From NCBI RefSeq assembly GCF_034347425.1, contig NZ_CP133779.1, forward strand, positions 1,922,001 through 1,986,000: a DNA stretch of 64,000 nucleotides. Reading direction: 5' to 3'. This DNA comes from Undibacterium sp. CCC3.4. Lineage in GTDB: Bacteria > Pseudomonadota > Gammaproteobacteria > Burkholderiales > Burkholderiaceae_D. Below the pieces are notes generated by a model, which saw only the letters and a list, made by a program, of their open reading frames with translations, did no database searches and was not told the DNA's origin. Positions 46,612-54,358 of this stretch are shown here, piece by piece (position 1 is the first letter of the stretch; every line of letters begins with the position of its first letter). The position numbers and the translations under genes were made by a program.

Positions 46612-47139
46612 TTAGCGCCGCAAGCGTGCCGCTTCAAAGCGACGCAGCAGCAGCGGTACTTTGCCGGCGATGGTGTTCCCCTCGCAGAAGAAGTCGGTAT
46701 ATAGCACGTGCTGTGGCAAGTTGGTGCCGTTGGTCGAAATGCGATCCCATTCATTGCGCCGCGATGGCGACCAGCTGCCGTCGGGTCGACCGAAGGCGTA
46801 GAGCTTGCGGATATAGCTGTCGCAGCGGATCGCTTCATAGCTGATATTTTTCACGCCAGTGCCACTGGTGGCGACTAAGGTGTAACGGATGCTGTTATCG
46901 GCGGCGATGCTGATGGAGCTGCCATCGATGGCAAACAGTTGGCTGGCGCTGCGATAGAACTCGATCAGATTGTCTGGTTTCGGCGTGGCCGGCAACTGCA
47001 GCGGCGCTTCTTGCCATTCCTTGCTGGTTTCGTCTTCAGTGTCACTCGCTTGCGCCGGCAGCAGCGCGCCCAAACCGAGCAGTAAACCGGCACACAGCAG
47101 ACCGGTCGCGCTGGCCGAGGGGAGGGAAAACAGTTTCAT
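46612..47139 (-). CDS. CNP1-like family secreted protein, 175 aa
   Basis: A protein of the CNP1-like family, named after a neisserial cryptic protein and of unknown function. A signal peptide ([20 protein letters not shown], cleavage near AQAS at residue 32) is followed by WQEAPLQLPATPKPDNLIEF and IRYTLVATSGTGVKNISYEA, which are the family's conserved segments, and a Cys pair (RCDSYI, FFCEGN). It is likely periplasmic. The start overlaps the rppH stop (TAATG), so the two are one operon. This pairing with rppH is common in the order. Confidence 0.85.
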   Translation of the reverse strand: MKLFSLPSASATGLLCAGLLLGLGALLPAQASDTEDETSKEWQEAPLQLPATPKPDNLIEFYRSASQLFAIDGSSISIAADNSIRYTLVATSGTGVKNISYEAIRCDSYIRKLYAFGRPDGSWSPSRRNEWDRISTNGTNLPQHVLYTDFFCEGNTIAGKVPLLLRRFEAARLRR

Positions 47140-47714
47140 TATTTCTCTTCTTCCGGGTCAATGGTAGGGGGCAGGCTGACATCGCTTGCCGCTTGGTTGT
47201 TCGGGCGGATTACGCGCGTGCGCAGACCGGGGACGGTATCATTCCGGTGTATGTAGCGTGACAATTCCTGTAAGGCGAGTTGGTACACGCCGCGCTTGAA
47301 TTCAATGACGACATCAAGTGGCACCCAGTACTCATGCCAGCGCCAAGCATCGAACTCGGGATGATTACTGGCACGCAGGTTGACGTCGCAATCGCGACCG
47401 GTCATACGCAATAAAAACCAAATTTGTTTTTGCCCGCGGTAATGCCCACGAATTTCACGTTTGATAAAATGATCGGGCACCTCATAACGGAGCCAATCAC
47501 GGGTGCGGCCGATAATTTTGACATGCTCAGGCAACAGGCCGGTTTCTTCTTCCAACTCGCGAAACATAGCCTGTTCAGGAGACTCGCCGTATTTAATCCC
47601 GCCTTGTGGAAATTGCCACGAATGCTCGCGCACGCGCTTTCCCCACCAGACTTGATTGTTAGCGTTAAGCAAAATTATGCCTACGTTAGGGCGAAAGCCT
47701 TCACGATCTAGCAT
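47139..47714 (-). CDS. rppH: RNA pyrophosphohydrolase
   Basis: RppH removes pyrophosphate from the 5' end of mRNA and triggers RNase E-dependent decay. The product begins [17 protein letters not shown] and carries the Nudix box [20 protein letters not shown] followed by [20 protein letters not shown] is typical of RppH. The ATG at 47714 has GAGG at a good distance; the in-frame start at 47726 is rejected. The C-terminal 40 residues are variable, as in other betaproteobacteria. It is divergent from proS, a conserved arrangement. Confidence 0.95.
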   Translation of the reverse strand: MLDREGFRPNVGIILLNANNQVWWGKRVREHSWQFPQGGIKYGESPEQAMFRELEEETGLLPEHVKIIGRTRDWLRYEVPDHFIKREIRGHYRGQKQIWFLLRMTGRDCDVNLRASNHPEFDAWRWHEYWVPLDVVIEFKRGVYQLALQELSRYIHRNDTVPGLRTRVIRPNNQAASDVSLPPTIDPEEEK

Positions 47715-47927
47715 GTGCAACCTCACAAACTTTCTGTGGCTGAATGCTTTCTTCTTGCAATTGACCAGCCATACCTCAAAAAGGCGGCCCGATTTTCAGC
47801 GGGTAGCAGCCAGTCGGGCGAACAAAATGGGTTTTCTTGATCAAATATGCAAAGAGTGGGCGCATTCGCCAGCTAATCCTTTAAAATTGGGTTGATTATA
47901 ACCTTCCATTTAAAAAGAATCACTGTC

Positions 47928-49664
47928 ATGCGAGCTACCCGATTTTTTATTTCTACACTTAAAGAAGCCCCTGCCGATGCCGAAGTCGTCAGCCACCAAC
48001 TGATGATGCGCGCTGGGATGATCAAGCGGCTCGGTTCCGGCATTTACAATTACATGCCGATGGGCTTGCGAGTGATACGAAAAGTAGAAAACATTGTGCG
48101 CGAAGAAATGAACCGCGCCGGTGCGATTGAGATGCTCATGCCGGTGGTGCAGCCGGCCGAATTATGGCAAGAAACCGGCCGCTGGGACAAAATGGGGCCG
48201 GAACTGATGCGCGTCAAAGATCGCCATGGCCGCGATTACATCATTCAGCCTACCTCAGAAGAAGCGATTACCGACGTCGTGCGTTCCGATATACGCTCGT
48301 ATCGCCAACTGCCGGTGAACTTTTACCATATCCAAACCAAGTTCCGCGATGAACGTCGGCCGCGCTTCGGTCTCATGCGTGGACGCGAGTTCACCATGAA
48401 GGATGCGTATTCTTTCGATCGCGATGTGGCCGCCATGAAGCAGTCGTATCAATTAATGTTTGACGCCTATACCCGCATCTTCCAACGCTTCGGCTTGCAA
48501 TTCCGGGCGGTGGCGGCCGATAACGGTGCCATCGGCGGTTCCGGTTCGCATGAATTTCACGTCATCGCTGAAACCGGCGAAGACGCTTTGGTGTATTGCC
48601 CTAGCTCCGATTACGCTGCCAATATGGAAGCGGCCGAAGCGATCGCCTTAGCTGCCGTGCGTCCGGCTGCGCAAGCGCAGTTGCAGCAAGTGGCGACGCC
48701 GGGTAAGGCGAAGTGCGAACAAGTCGCTGAGCTGCTGGCCATTCCGCTGGAAACTACGGTGAAATCGATCGTGTTGACGGTGGAGTCGGAAGACTTCGAC
48801 GAAGCCAAGAAACAAGTGTGGCTGCTGCTGCTGCGCGGTGACCATGAACTCAATGAAGTCAAAGCCAATAAAATTCCCGGCTTGGCCAATTATCGTTTCT
48901 CTACCGAAGCCGAAATCATCGAATGGTTCGGTACGCCACCGGGCTACCTCGGTCCTATCCATACCGTCAAACCGGTGCAGGTAGTAGCCGACCGTACGGT
49001 GGCGAATATGGCTGATTTCGTGTGCGGTGCCAATCAAGCCGATTTCCATTTTACCGGTGTCAACTGGGGGCGTGATTTGCCGGAAGCATTGGTCGCTGAT
49101 ATTCGCAATGTCGTCGCCGGTGATCCTTCGCCCGATGGCTTGGGGGTGCTGGCGATACAGCGCGGTATCGAAGTCGGCCATGTGTTTCAACTCGGTACAC
49201 GTTATTCACAAGACATGAAAGCCAGCTTCCTCGATGAAAACGGCAAGCCGCAATTGCTGCAAATGGGTTGTTACGGCATCGGTGTGACGCGTATTCTGGG
49301 TGCTGCGATCGAACAGAATTACGATGCCAAAGGCATTATTTGGCCGACTGCCATCGCCCCGTTCGAAGTGGTGCTGTGCCCCTTGGGCATGGATCGCAGC
49401 GAGGCGGTCAAGGAAGCTGCTGAAACCCTGTACACCGGTTTGTTGGCCGCCGGTGTCGATGTTATTCTCGATGACCGTGGTGAGCGTCCTGGTGCCATGT
49501 TCGCTGATTGGGAATTGATCGGTGTACCGCATCGTATCGTCATCGGTGAGCGCGGTCTCAAAGACGGTAATCTCGAGTACATCGGTCGGCGTGACGCTGC
49601 CGCGACCAACGTCGCCGTGGCCGACATGTTGACGTTTGTGCAGGCCAAGCTTGCGGCTGCTTAA
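47928..49664 (+). CDS. proS: Prolyl-tRNA synthetase
   Basis: ProS charges tRNA-Pro. The 578-residue protein is of the bacterial type with an inserted editing domain. Class II motif 1 is in the first 60 residues ([20 protein letters not shown]). Motif 2 is [20 protein letters not shown] (about residues 138-157). The INS editing domain lies at about 225-400, and motif 3 is [13 protein letters not shown] (about 446-458). A C-terminal anticodon-binding domain follows. The ATG at 47928 gives the usual N-terminus [20 protein letters not shown]. Confidence 0.98.
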   Translation: MRATRFFISTLKEAPADAEVVSHQLMMRAGMIKRLGSGIYNYMPMGLRVIRKVENIVREEMNRAGAIEMLMPVVQPAELWQETGRWDKMGPELMRVKDRHGRDYIIQPTSEEAITDVVRSDIRSYRQLPVNFYHIQTKFRDERRPRFGLMRGREFTMKDAYSFDRDVAAMKQSYQLMFDAYTRIFQRFGLQFRAVAADNGAIGGSGSHEFHVIAETGEDALVYCPSSDYAANMEAAEAIALAAVRPAAQAQLQQVATPGKAKCEQVAELLAIPLETTVKSIVLTVESEDFDEAKKQVWLLLLRGDHELNEVKANKIPGLANYRFSTEAEIIEWFGTPPGYLGPIHTVKPVQVVADRTVANMADFVCGANQADFHFTGVNWGRDLPEALVADIRNVVAGDPSPDGLGVLAIQRGIEVGHVFQLGTRYSQDMKASFLDENGKPQLLQMGCYGIGVTRILGAAIEQNYDAKGIIWPTAIAPFEVVLCPLGMDRSEAVKEAAETLYTGLLAAGVDVILDDRGERPGAMFADWELIGVPHRIVIGERGLKDGNLEYIGRRDAAATNVAVADMLTFVQAKLAAA

Positions 49665-50253
49665 GCAATTGCTGGCTGTCTGTGCGCTGCTGCTGGCCGG
49701 CAGTGCACAGGCGGGGAATCAGATCGAAGAAGCGATGGCCGATTCGGTGCGATTGGCGCTGGCCAAGGCCATTTCCGATCCGCGTCCGCCCCAGCCGGTA
49801 TTCAAAGATTTTGACGAGCGGATTCGTTACCTCAACTGGCTCGCTGAAATGTCGACGCGCCTCAAGCGGCGCCTGCCGGACTACCAAACCCGCATCGAAT
49901 TACTGAGCGTGATTTGGTATGAATCGCGCCGCGCCGGGCTCGATCCGGCCTTGGTGATGGGGCTCATGCAGGTCGAGTCGGCCTTTCGTAAATACGCTAC
50001 TTCGGTAGTTGGTGCGCGTGGGTATATGCAGGTGATGCCGTTTTGGTCGCGCGTGATCGGCGACGGTGACGCCAAAAAGCTGTTCGACATGCAAACCAAT
50101 CTGCGCTACGGCTGCGCTATTCTGCGCATGTATCTGAATATGGAAAAGGGTGACCTGTATTTGGCTTTGGGCCGGTATAACGGTAGCCGCGGGAAACCCG
50201 AATACCCGAATGCGGTGCTGGCGAATTGGAAGCATTGGGAATTCAAGCAGTAA
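49636..50253 (+). CDS. Periplasmic lytic transglycosylase (SLT domain)
   Basis: A soluble lytic transglycosylase-type enzyme that cleaves peptidoglycan with formation of 1,6-anhydromuramic acid. It has a signal peptide ([16 protein letters not shown], cleavage near residue 26) and a GEWL-like domain. The catalytic Glu is probably in [20 protein letters not shown], with [20 protein letters not shown] and VMPFW being the ESxF and GLMQ-type motifs and [11 protein letters not shown] the substrate site. The GTG start at 49636 overlaps the proS end by 29 bp; a TTG at 49651 or 49669 is also possible. Coupling to proS is conserved in related genomes. Confidence 0.9.
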   Translation: MCRPSLRLLKQLLAVCALLLAGSAQAGNQIEEAMADSVRLALAKAISDPRPPQPVFKDFDERIRYLNWLAEMSTRLKRRLPDYQTRIELLSVIWYESRRAGLDPALVMGLMQVESAFRKYATSVVGARGYMQVMPFWSRVIGDGDAKKLFDMQTNLRYGCAILRMYLNMEKGDLYLALGRYNGSRGKPEYPNAVLANWKHWEFKQ

Positions 50254-50405
50254 GGTGACTTGCCGTATGCTGCCGGTTTGGTCTCTTCCAGTGCCGTAGT
50301 CTTTTCCTGCAGATTAAGATCGCCGGACCCGCTTTTCATGGGAAGGCAGGAAGGGCGGCCAACGCCAGCGATGAAGCTGCACGTGTTGGCCGCGCCCCTT
50401 TAACA

Positions 50406-50948
50406 TCATTTTTTCTGCAAGCCACCAGCATGCTTGGGCGAGACGGTAGCTTGCTTCTTGGTTGCGCCTGATGCAGCCTTGGCGGAGACAACTACCCTCT
50501 TGGCAAGGGCGCCCTTGGCACTGACCTTGCGGACAGAAACTGCCTTTGCTGCGAGCTTCCGGGTAGGCGCTTTGGCAACAACGGCGAACGCTTCGGAATC
50601 ATTGGCAGCCGAATTGGCCTCTTGCCACGGGAGAAAATTCGGAAGGTCGATACGGGTGCCGTTTCTATCTACCACCGACAGTTCGAGCGTCATCCCAAGC
50701 GATTTCAAGAATCGGCGCAGCGTGGAGACGTAGGTGTCAGAGCGCTTTTCGAGTTGCGAAACTGCGTTCTGTTTGATGCCCAGCTCTTTCGCCACCTCGG
50801 CCTGGGTTTTTCCCACAGCTTTGCGGAAGTCGGTAAGCGTGCCGGCGTGCGCGATCATCTCTTCAACTTTTGTCTGGGAAAGAGCTGCAATTTTCGCCTG
50901 GCGATCAGTTGTCAGGTTTTTGATGATGTCGTCTAGGTTTCTGCCCAT
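50406..50948 (-). CDS. HTH antitoxin (HigA-like) with Lys/Ala-rich tail
   Basis: A 180-residue protein. The Xre-type helix-turn-helix lies at about residues 38-90 (LTDFRKAVGKTQAEVAKELG, IKQNAVSQLEKRSDTYVSTL), followed by a beta segment MTLELSVVDRNGTRIDLPNF typical of HigA-like antitoxins. The last 55 residues are a low-complexity basic tail with many Lys-Ala and Ser-Ala pairs, like that of histone H1-like proteins. It is 10 bp downstream of the toxin gene. It should neutralise the toxin and repress the operon. The tail is unusual and may give nonspecific DNA or RNA binding. Confidence 0.85.
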   Translation of the reverse strand: MGRNLDDIIKNLTTDRQAKIAALSQTKVEEMIAHAGTLTDFRKAVGKTQAEVAKELGIKQNAVSQLEKRSDTYVSTLRRFLKSLGMTLELSVVDRNGTRIDLPNFLPWQEANSAANDSEAFAVVAKAPTRKLAAKAVSVRKVSAKGALAKRVVVSAKAASGATKKQATVSPKHAGGLQKK

Positions 50949-50958
50949 GGCTATTCTT

Positions 50959-51378
50959 CTATTTCTTTCCTTTGGCGCTTTTGGCCTTCGTAGGCTTGAC
51001 AGTCTTGGCAGCTTTTATGTCCGTCAGGTGCTGATCGAAACGTTTGTTGGCTTTTTTTAATAGGTCTTTGTAGAACTTGTCTTCATCGATGCCCTGCTTA
51101 TCGGCTGCCACCAAGATGATCGCTTCACGATCAGGATCGAAGGCAAAGGCTGCCCGCCAAATTTCCGCGCCGTTGTTTGCCTTGAAACGAAGCTCTTTCA
51201 TATTGGGGTGCCTGGGGTTGTCTAAGGTTCCAACGTGGGGCCGATCAGCGGCTGGCCCTAGCTCTCGCACGGCGGCAGCAGCGGCAAGCAATTCATCTTG
51301 AACATCTTGTGAGAAAGCATCGAATTCGGGATCAAATTCGTCGTGGAAAGACACTTTCCACTTCTTAGATTGAGTCAA
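50959..51378 (-). CDS. RelE/HigB-superfamily toxin with basic tail
   Basis: A 139-residue protein of the HigB-like phage-derived Gp49 group. The core (about residues 5-108) has VSFHDEFDPEFDAFSQDVQD, then LRFKANNGAEIWRAAFAFDP and EAIILVAADKQGIDEDKFYK. Family members are ribosome-dependent mRNA interferases. The tail KAAKTVKPTKAKSAKGKK is basic and not typical. A TTG start (51378) with GGAG seven bases upstream is the only start that keeps the full core; a GTG at codon 9 is possible. The gene order, toxin first, matches higBA. The palindrome ATGATATCAT (51392-51401) just upstream is a candidate operator. Confidence 0.85.
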   Translation of the reverse strand: MTQSKKWKVSFHDEFDPEFDAFSQDVQDELLAAAAAVRELGPAADRPHVGTLDNPRHPNMKELRFKANNGAEIWRAAFAFDPDREAIILVAADKQGIDEDKFYKDLLKKANKRFDQHLTDIKAAKTVKPTKAKSAKGKK

Positions 51379-51391
51379 TTATCATCTCCGT

Positions 51392-51413
51392 ATGATATCA
51401 TGTCAAGCTGATT
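51392..51413 (-). promoter_or_regulatory. Candidate promoter/operator of the toxin-antitoxin operon
   Basis: A perfect 10-bp palindrome ATGATATCAT (51392-51401) lies directly beside TTGACA (minus strand, reading 51407-51402). If TTGACA is the -35, a GATAAT 17 bases downstream would touch the TTG start, so the true -10 may lie elsewhere. The palindrome is a plausible antitoxin-binding site. Confidence 0.4.
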
Positions 51414-51531
51414 TTTTGATGCCATGCAGCTCATAGGCGACCTTGTCGTGCCGACACTTTGCCGGAAAATTCGCAAAGTGTGCTGTCATTCCCCCTTGCT
51501 CTCGCCTCGTCATTCTCGCGTAGGCGAGAAT

Positions 51532-51652
51532 CCAGTGGCACCTTAGTGCCTTCAGGGTGGGCGCGTCGATCAAGGGCACTTTTTTCTGTGAAATTAACAC
51601 GCCCTGCTGCGCCTGAGTAGCACAGATATAAAAGGCGCGTACGCGCCACTGG
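51532..51652 (+). repeat. CCAGTGGC-bounded repeat, copy 3
   Basis: Third copy of the element at 22448 and 22665, same direction, with matching flanks on both sides (CTCGCCTCGTCATTC before, ATTGCCGC...GCGGCAATGACGAATTG after). The shared sequence is therefore longer than the CCAGTGGC unit itself. Confidence 0.7.
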
Positions 51653-51826
51653 ATTGCCGCCTGCGCGGCAATGACGAATTGGGCGGCTGGGTGGATGCGC
51701 AATCGACCTAACTTGTGGGTAATGATCAGCGCGCTGGCGACGATCCATTAAGTTGTTGGAGGTTTTGGCGCTTCGATTGCCAAATTTTTTGCCAATTTTT
51801 AGGGGGATTTTTCAAATTCTCCCCCT

Positions 51827-52202
51827 AACAAGTTAATGGATCGTCGCAAGCGACGATGGAAAAGACTCTGGAAGGGGTTTGCATCCCCTCCCATCGCGTC
51901 GCTCCTTCGTCGCTCACCGGCCAAAAGAGGCTGTCGCAAAAGCCTGATGGACGCTTTTTTACACCTGAAACACCGTATACCTCGTCATTCCCGCGTGCTT
52001 TTGGCGGGAACCTAGTGTCGTTTTTTACACTGAAAATTCCACAACTTCTGGCATTTTCAGTTAACCACGAACGCCGCTGGATTCCTGCCAAAAGCGCGCA
52101 GGAACGACGTTACGGGCGGCTGGGGTAATGATGCAGACTGAAAACCCTTTTGCGACAGCCTCTGAAGGCCGGGGTTTCAAACCCTAGTCAGATTTTTGAT
52201 GA
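51827..52202 (+). repeat. Dispersed repeat, copy C (MITE-like core 51927-52162)
   Basis: Nearly full-length inverted copy of 22051-22425. Core ends are GAGGCTGTCGCAAAAG (51927-51942) and its complement (52147-52162). The outer arm begins AACAAGTTAATGGATCGTCG. An inverted partial copy of that arm is at 51737-51751, and a stem AGGGGGA/TCCCCCT at 51801-51826 lies between. Copies A and C face each other across 29 kb. Confidence 0.8.
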
Positions 52203-52231
52203 ACAGAAACAAAAATGCCCGCGCGATGCGG

Positions 52232-53650
52232 TAATGCCGTTCAGTTAAGCAGTTTTTCGCACAATACGAACGGCATAGCGGTTTGGTCTAGCCTTGACGG
52301 CCCGGTCGTATTGACGATCGGGCCGTTCGTCATTGAGGAGGCTAACCAGCCTTTCGCGTAGATGCTTCATCGAAGCGGGCAGCTTGCCATAGGATCTGGT
52401 GACGGCAGCCCAATGCAGCTCGAACTGGATCAAGTGGAATGCCCGGATAAAGCTCACTTCAGTGGGCTCGCACTTGACCGTCAAGGCCGCCTTGGCGATC
52501 TCCAGGCGGATCAGGTTGTAGGCAATCAGAGTGCCCCAGATTTCCTGATAGACGCCGTCTGTTGTTTTCGAGCGCAGGGTCAGCGCTGTGCCCAGCATTG
52601 TTTGCTTGAGTTCGCGGTAGCTCGTCTCGATGCCCCAACGACGCTCGTAACAGTTGGCGATATCGACGGGCTTGTAGCGGCGGCGCTCACGCAACGAGGT
52701 CAGTAGAACGCGTTTTCGCGCCTGCTGATCGACAACGGTGATGGCACGCGCCTCCCAGAATTCTGCCAACTCGGGGCACTTGGCACGGGCCTGCGGCGAC
52801 ACCCGCATCCGGACGATGCAATCGTTCTCATCGCCCTCGATCAGTTCCCATCGGGTATTTGATTTGGCGGGAATAATAAAGTGGCGATCCGTGCCGTGCT
52901 GCGTCAAAGCACACAGGATTTCCGCAGACAGAAAGCCGCGATCGAAGACGGTAAGCGATTCATTGGGCACATCAGCGATCAACTGCTTTGCGTACAACAT
53001 CTCATTGGTGCCGTAAGGGCCGAACGCGGCACTGTGAACGATATGCGTCGGCAAAGCGGTCAGTGTCACGCCGCGTACTTGCGGATAGCTGGCGAGAGCA
53101 CCGCTGGCGTAAAGTTGGGCGCCGAAATGGCTCCGGTTCTCGACGTTGTCATGGGTGCGCAACGTGGTGCCGTCCATAGCAAACAGTTGCAGCCCTTTAA
53201 ATAGATAGGCGCGGCGATCCTGGCCGCTCCAGTGACGGGCGGAGTGATCGAACAGCCACTTCAGCGGTTCGGAACCAAGGCGCTGGCGCGCCTGTGCCGC
53301 CGCACTCTTACTGACAAAAGGCGTTTGCGAATCCGGCACCGCCAATCCGAGATCATCCAATACTTCGCCGATGGACTTGTGGCGATACAGCGCCAACGCC
53401 ACCATTAGCCAAACCACTTGTTCGGCCGGCAGCCGCCGATGGCGAATGCTGGTTGCATCGGTGCGCTTCACGGCCTGTTCGATCCACTCGATAGGCAAAT
53501 GCTCGCCAAGTCGCCGCCAGTCGGGTGACTCAAGGTGGTTTGCCAGGAAATGAAGGGTATCGTCGAACATTGCGACGAAGGTTAACAGCATGCCGTAACG
53601 TTTACAACCACTAAATAAAAATGCCGTTCAGTCTTAACTGAACGGCATTA
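52232..53650 (-). mobile_element. Complete IS4-family insertion sequence, 1419 bp
   Basis: The ends are TAATGCCGTTCAGTTAAG (52232-52249) and the complementary CTTAACTGAACGGCATTA (53633-53650), an 18-bp perfect terminal inverted repeat similar in sequence to that of IS4. A 12-bp direct target duplication, CGCGCGATGCGG, flanks it at 52220-52231 and 53651-53662, which fits the 10-13 bp duplications of the family. It carries one intact transposase gene. The right end also contains an inner inverted copy that makes a 31-bp palindrome (53620-53650). Intact ends and a perfect duplication imply recent insertion. Confidence 0.95.
52245..53591 (-). CDS. IS4-family transposase
   Basis: A 448-residue DDE transposase. 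An N-terminal IS4 domain (IEQAVKRTDATSIRHRRLPA) precedes the catalytic core. The first Asp is in FAMDGTTLRTHD, the second in LTVFDRGFLSAEIL, and the Glu in the YREK-type region ERRWGIETSYRELKQTML. The beta-strand insertion between the second Asp and the Glu is present. The gene fills the element from near one end to near the other and has no frameshift. Its last codons lie within 14 bp of the left end. Confidence 0.95.
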   Translation of the reverse strand: MLLTFVAMFDDTLHFLANHLESPDWRRLGEHLPIEWIEQAVKRTDATSIRHRRLPAEQVVWLMVALALYRHKSIGEVLDDLGLAVPDSQTPFVSKSAAAQARQRLGSEPLKWLFDHSARHWSGQDRRAYLFKGLQLFAMDGTTLRTHDNVENRSHFGAQLYASGALASYPQVRGVTLTALPTHIVHSAAFGPYGTNEMLYAKQLIADVPNESLTVFDRGFLSAEILCALTQHGTDRHFIIPAKSNTRWELIEGDENDCIVRMRVSPQARAKCPELAEFWEARAITVVDQQARKRVLLTSLRERRRYKPVDIANCYERRWGIETSYRELKQTMLGTALTLRSKTTDGVYQEIWGTLIAYNLIRLEIAKAALTVKCEPTEVSFIRAFHLIQFELHWAAVTRSYGKLPASMKHLRERLVSLLNDERPDRQYDRAVKARPNRYAVRIVRKTA

Positions 53651-53656
53651 CGCGCG

Positions 53657-53672
53657 ATGCGGGCATTTTTGT
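53657..53672 (-). terminator. Right half of the SWIB-gene terminator, split by the IS
   Basis: When the IS and one duplication copy are removed, AAAAATGCCCGC (52212-52223) and GCGGGCATTTTT (53659-53670) form a perfect 12-bp stem with a 5-base loop GCGAT. This is a strong bidirectional terminator 66 bp after the SWIB gene. In the present sequence its two arms are 1.4 kb apart. Confidence 0.85.
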
Positions 53673-53737
53673 TTGGGGCGGGAGTACAGCTTCCCGTTAA
53701 CGCTCCCAAGCTCACGTGCTGCCTGGTATAGAAACAA

Positions 53738-54112
53738 TCAGGACAGGTGGCCGGAAATGAGTTTAGTCATTTCGAACATCGAGACTTGCGGCTTGCCATC
53801 AAAAACGGCTTTCAGCTTGTCATCGGCGTTGATGTTGCGTTTGTTTGCAGCATCTTGCAGGTTGTGCTTCTTGATGTATTCCCATACTTTTTTGGTTACT
53901 TCAGTACGCGGAATCGGTGCGGCACCGATGACTGCTGCCAGAGTTGGGGAAATCGTCATCGGCTTCATGAACGCGGCATTCGGCTTGCGTTCGGCTGCCG
54001 GTTTTGCAGCGGCTTTCTTAGGTGCTGCTGCGGCTGCAGTTGTTGCTTTTGCTGCGACAGGTTTTTTTGCTGCTGCTGGTTTTGCTGCCTGGGTCTTTGG
54101 TGCTGTTGCCAT
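53738..54112 (-). CDS. SWIB/MDM2-domain protein with Lys/Ala-rich N-terminus
   Basis: A 124-residue protein. Residues 1-50 are a basic Ala/Lys/Pro-rich tail (AAKPAAAKKPVAAKATTAAA) like that of histone H1-like proteins. Residues 50-124 form a SWIB domain: PMTISPTLAAVIGAAPIPRT, EVTKKVWEYIKKHNLQDAAN, and FEMTKLISGHL. Bacterial SWIB proteins occur in chlamydiae and some proteobacteria and are thought to bind DNA, but their role is unclear. A strong AAGGAGG site precedes the ATG. Its terminator has been split by the IS element. Confidence 0.92.
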   Translation of the reverse strand: MATAPKTQAAKPAAAKKPVAAKATTAAAAAPKKAAAKPAAERKPNAAFMKPMTISPTLAAVIGAAPIPRTEVTKKVWEYIKKHNLQDAANKRNINADDKLKAVFDGKPQVSMFEMTKLISGHLS

Positions 54113-54286
54113 AAATAGCCTCCTTCACAAATTTCGTGGACGGAGCTTTGATCATTTTGAAAAGCTCCTGCATTGCGTCACTTCACGCATCGCTAATAGT
54201 GGTGGGGTTTTTACAGTCATGCAAGTGTTTTTTGCCAGTTTTTACAGAAAAAGCCCCTGAATTTGCGCTTCGTTGGATTCCAGACC

Positions 54287-54334
54287 AAAAAAATGCCGGA
54301 TCAGAGGGGGAATCTCTGCGCTCCGGCATTTTTT
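54287..54334. terminator. Terminator after ffh
   Basis: A 13-bp stem (A6TGCCGGA, 54288-54300, with its complement 54322-54334) and a 21-base loop that itself can pair. A and T runs on both sides allow action in both directions. It serves ffh on the minus strand. Confidence 0.85.
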
Positions 54335-54358
54335 ATCGCTCTTGCTGTGCGCTGAAAT

